Below, piece after piece: positions 14,442 to 14,544 of a stretch of DNA of 14,544 nt. The stretch lies in the NCBI GenBank assembly GCA_964396845.1, contig CAYNGH010000082.1, positions 1-14,544 on the forward strand. The letters run 5' to 3'. Every line of letters starts with the position of its first letter. Within the stretch, counting starts at the first letter, position 1. The notes below the pieces were generated by a model. It ran no database searches, was not told the origin of the DNA, and saw nothing but the letters and a program-made list of their open reading frames with translations. This DNA comes from CAYNGH01 sp964396845. GTDB lineage: Bacteria; Vulcanimicrobiota; JAJTBE01; CAYNGH01. A program made the position numbers and the translations under genes.

Positions 14442-14544
14442 ATGCCGGGCTTTGACATTTAATCACGATAACTGCCATTCTATTAATATAAACAGGAGTT
14501 ACTCAAAGTAGAAAGTTGATAGAAATGTGTTTTAGGAAAACTCA
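14442..14544 (+). promoter_or_regulatory. Gap after dacB with a possible promoter
   Basis: TTGACA at 14452-14457 is a perfect -35 box, but the best -10 at the right distance (CATTCT at 14476-14481, preceded by TG) is weak, and TATTAA at 14481 is too far away. AGGAG at 14494-14498 has no start codon at a suitable distance. ATG at 14525 opens a frame to the window edge (MCFRKT), too short to judge. Confidence 0.25.

Noticed and set aside
14439..14461. TAAATG/CATTTA inverted repeat after dacB as a terminator
   Set aside because: AT-rich 6-bp stem with an 11-nt loop and no T tract; too weak to call.

Overview
The window carries twelve protein-coding genes and a repeat-filled 611-bp gap. Base composition looks balanced, near 50% GC by eye. 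Most proteins have export signals, and there is a DacB-type penicillin-binding protein and one long bifunctional Rel protein. This fits a free-living bacterium, but the sequence does not let me fix the phylum. The order rel-dtd-MBL hydrolase is familiar from Firmicutes and some other lineages, while the many exported orphan proteins suggest a less-studied group.

Layout. From 24 to 2556 on the + strand lie three membrane-anchored or exported proteins of unknown function; the third has a pseudopilin-like C-terminal domain on a non-pilin membrane anchor. From 7675 down to 2585 on the - strand lie a secreted protein with five Ig-like domains, a secreted alpha/beta hydrolase, and a lactose/cellobiose-type PTS EIIC permease. 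The permease start overlaps the hydrolase stop as GTGA. The + and - groups converge at 2557-2584. A divergent promoter region at 7676-7787 separates the Ig-like gene from rel, which runs rightward from an extended -10 promoter. The + strand then carries dtd, an MBL-fold hydrolase, a small exported protein, an acidic orphan protein and dacB.

The gap between rel and dtd (10059-10669) is the most unusual part. It holds a tandem array of an 84-bp unit (two copies differing at one base), flanked by diverged partial copies. The array is built from chained palindromes that all share a TTTAGAA centre but have different complementary arms. Downstream, a 12-of-13-bp inverted repeat encloses about 104 nt that itself contains hairpins; this could be a structured dtd leader RNA or a small terminal-inverted-repeat element.

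How the genes work together. Rel (stringent-response nucleotide synthesis and breakdown), Dtd (removal of D-amino acids from tRNA) and the MBL hydrolase form a housekeeping block. DacB trims peptidoglycan. The Ig-like protein, hydrolase and permease may form an envelope or uptake unit, but that is inference from gene order only.
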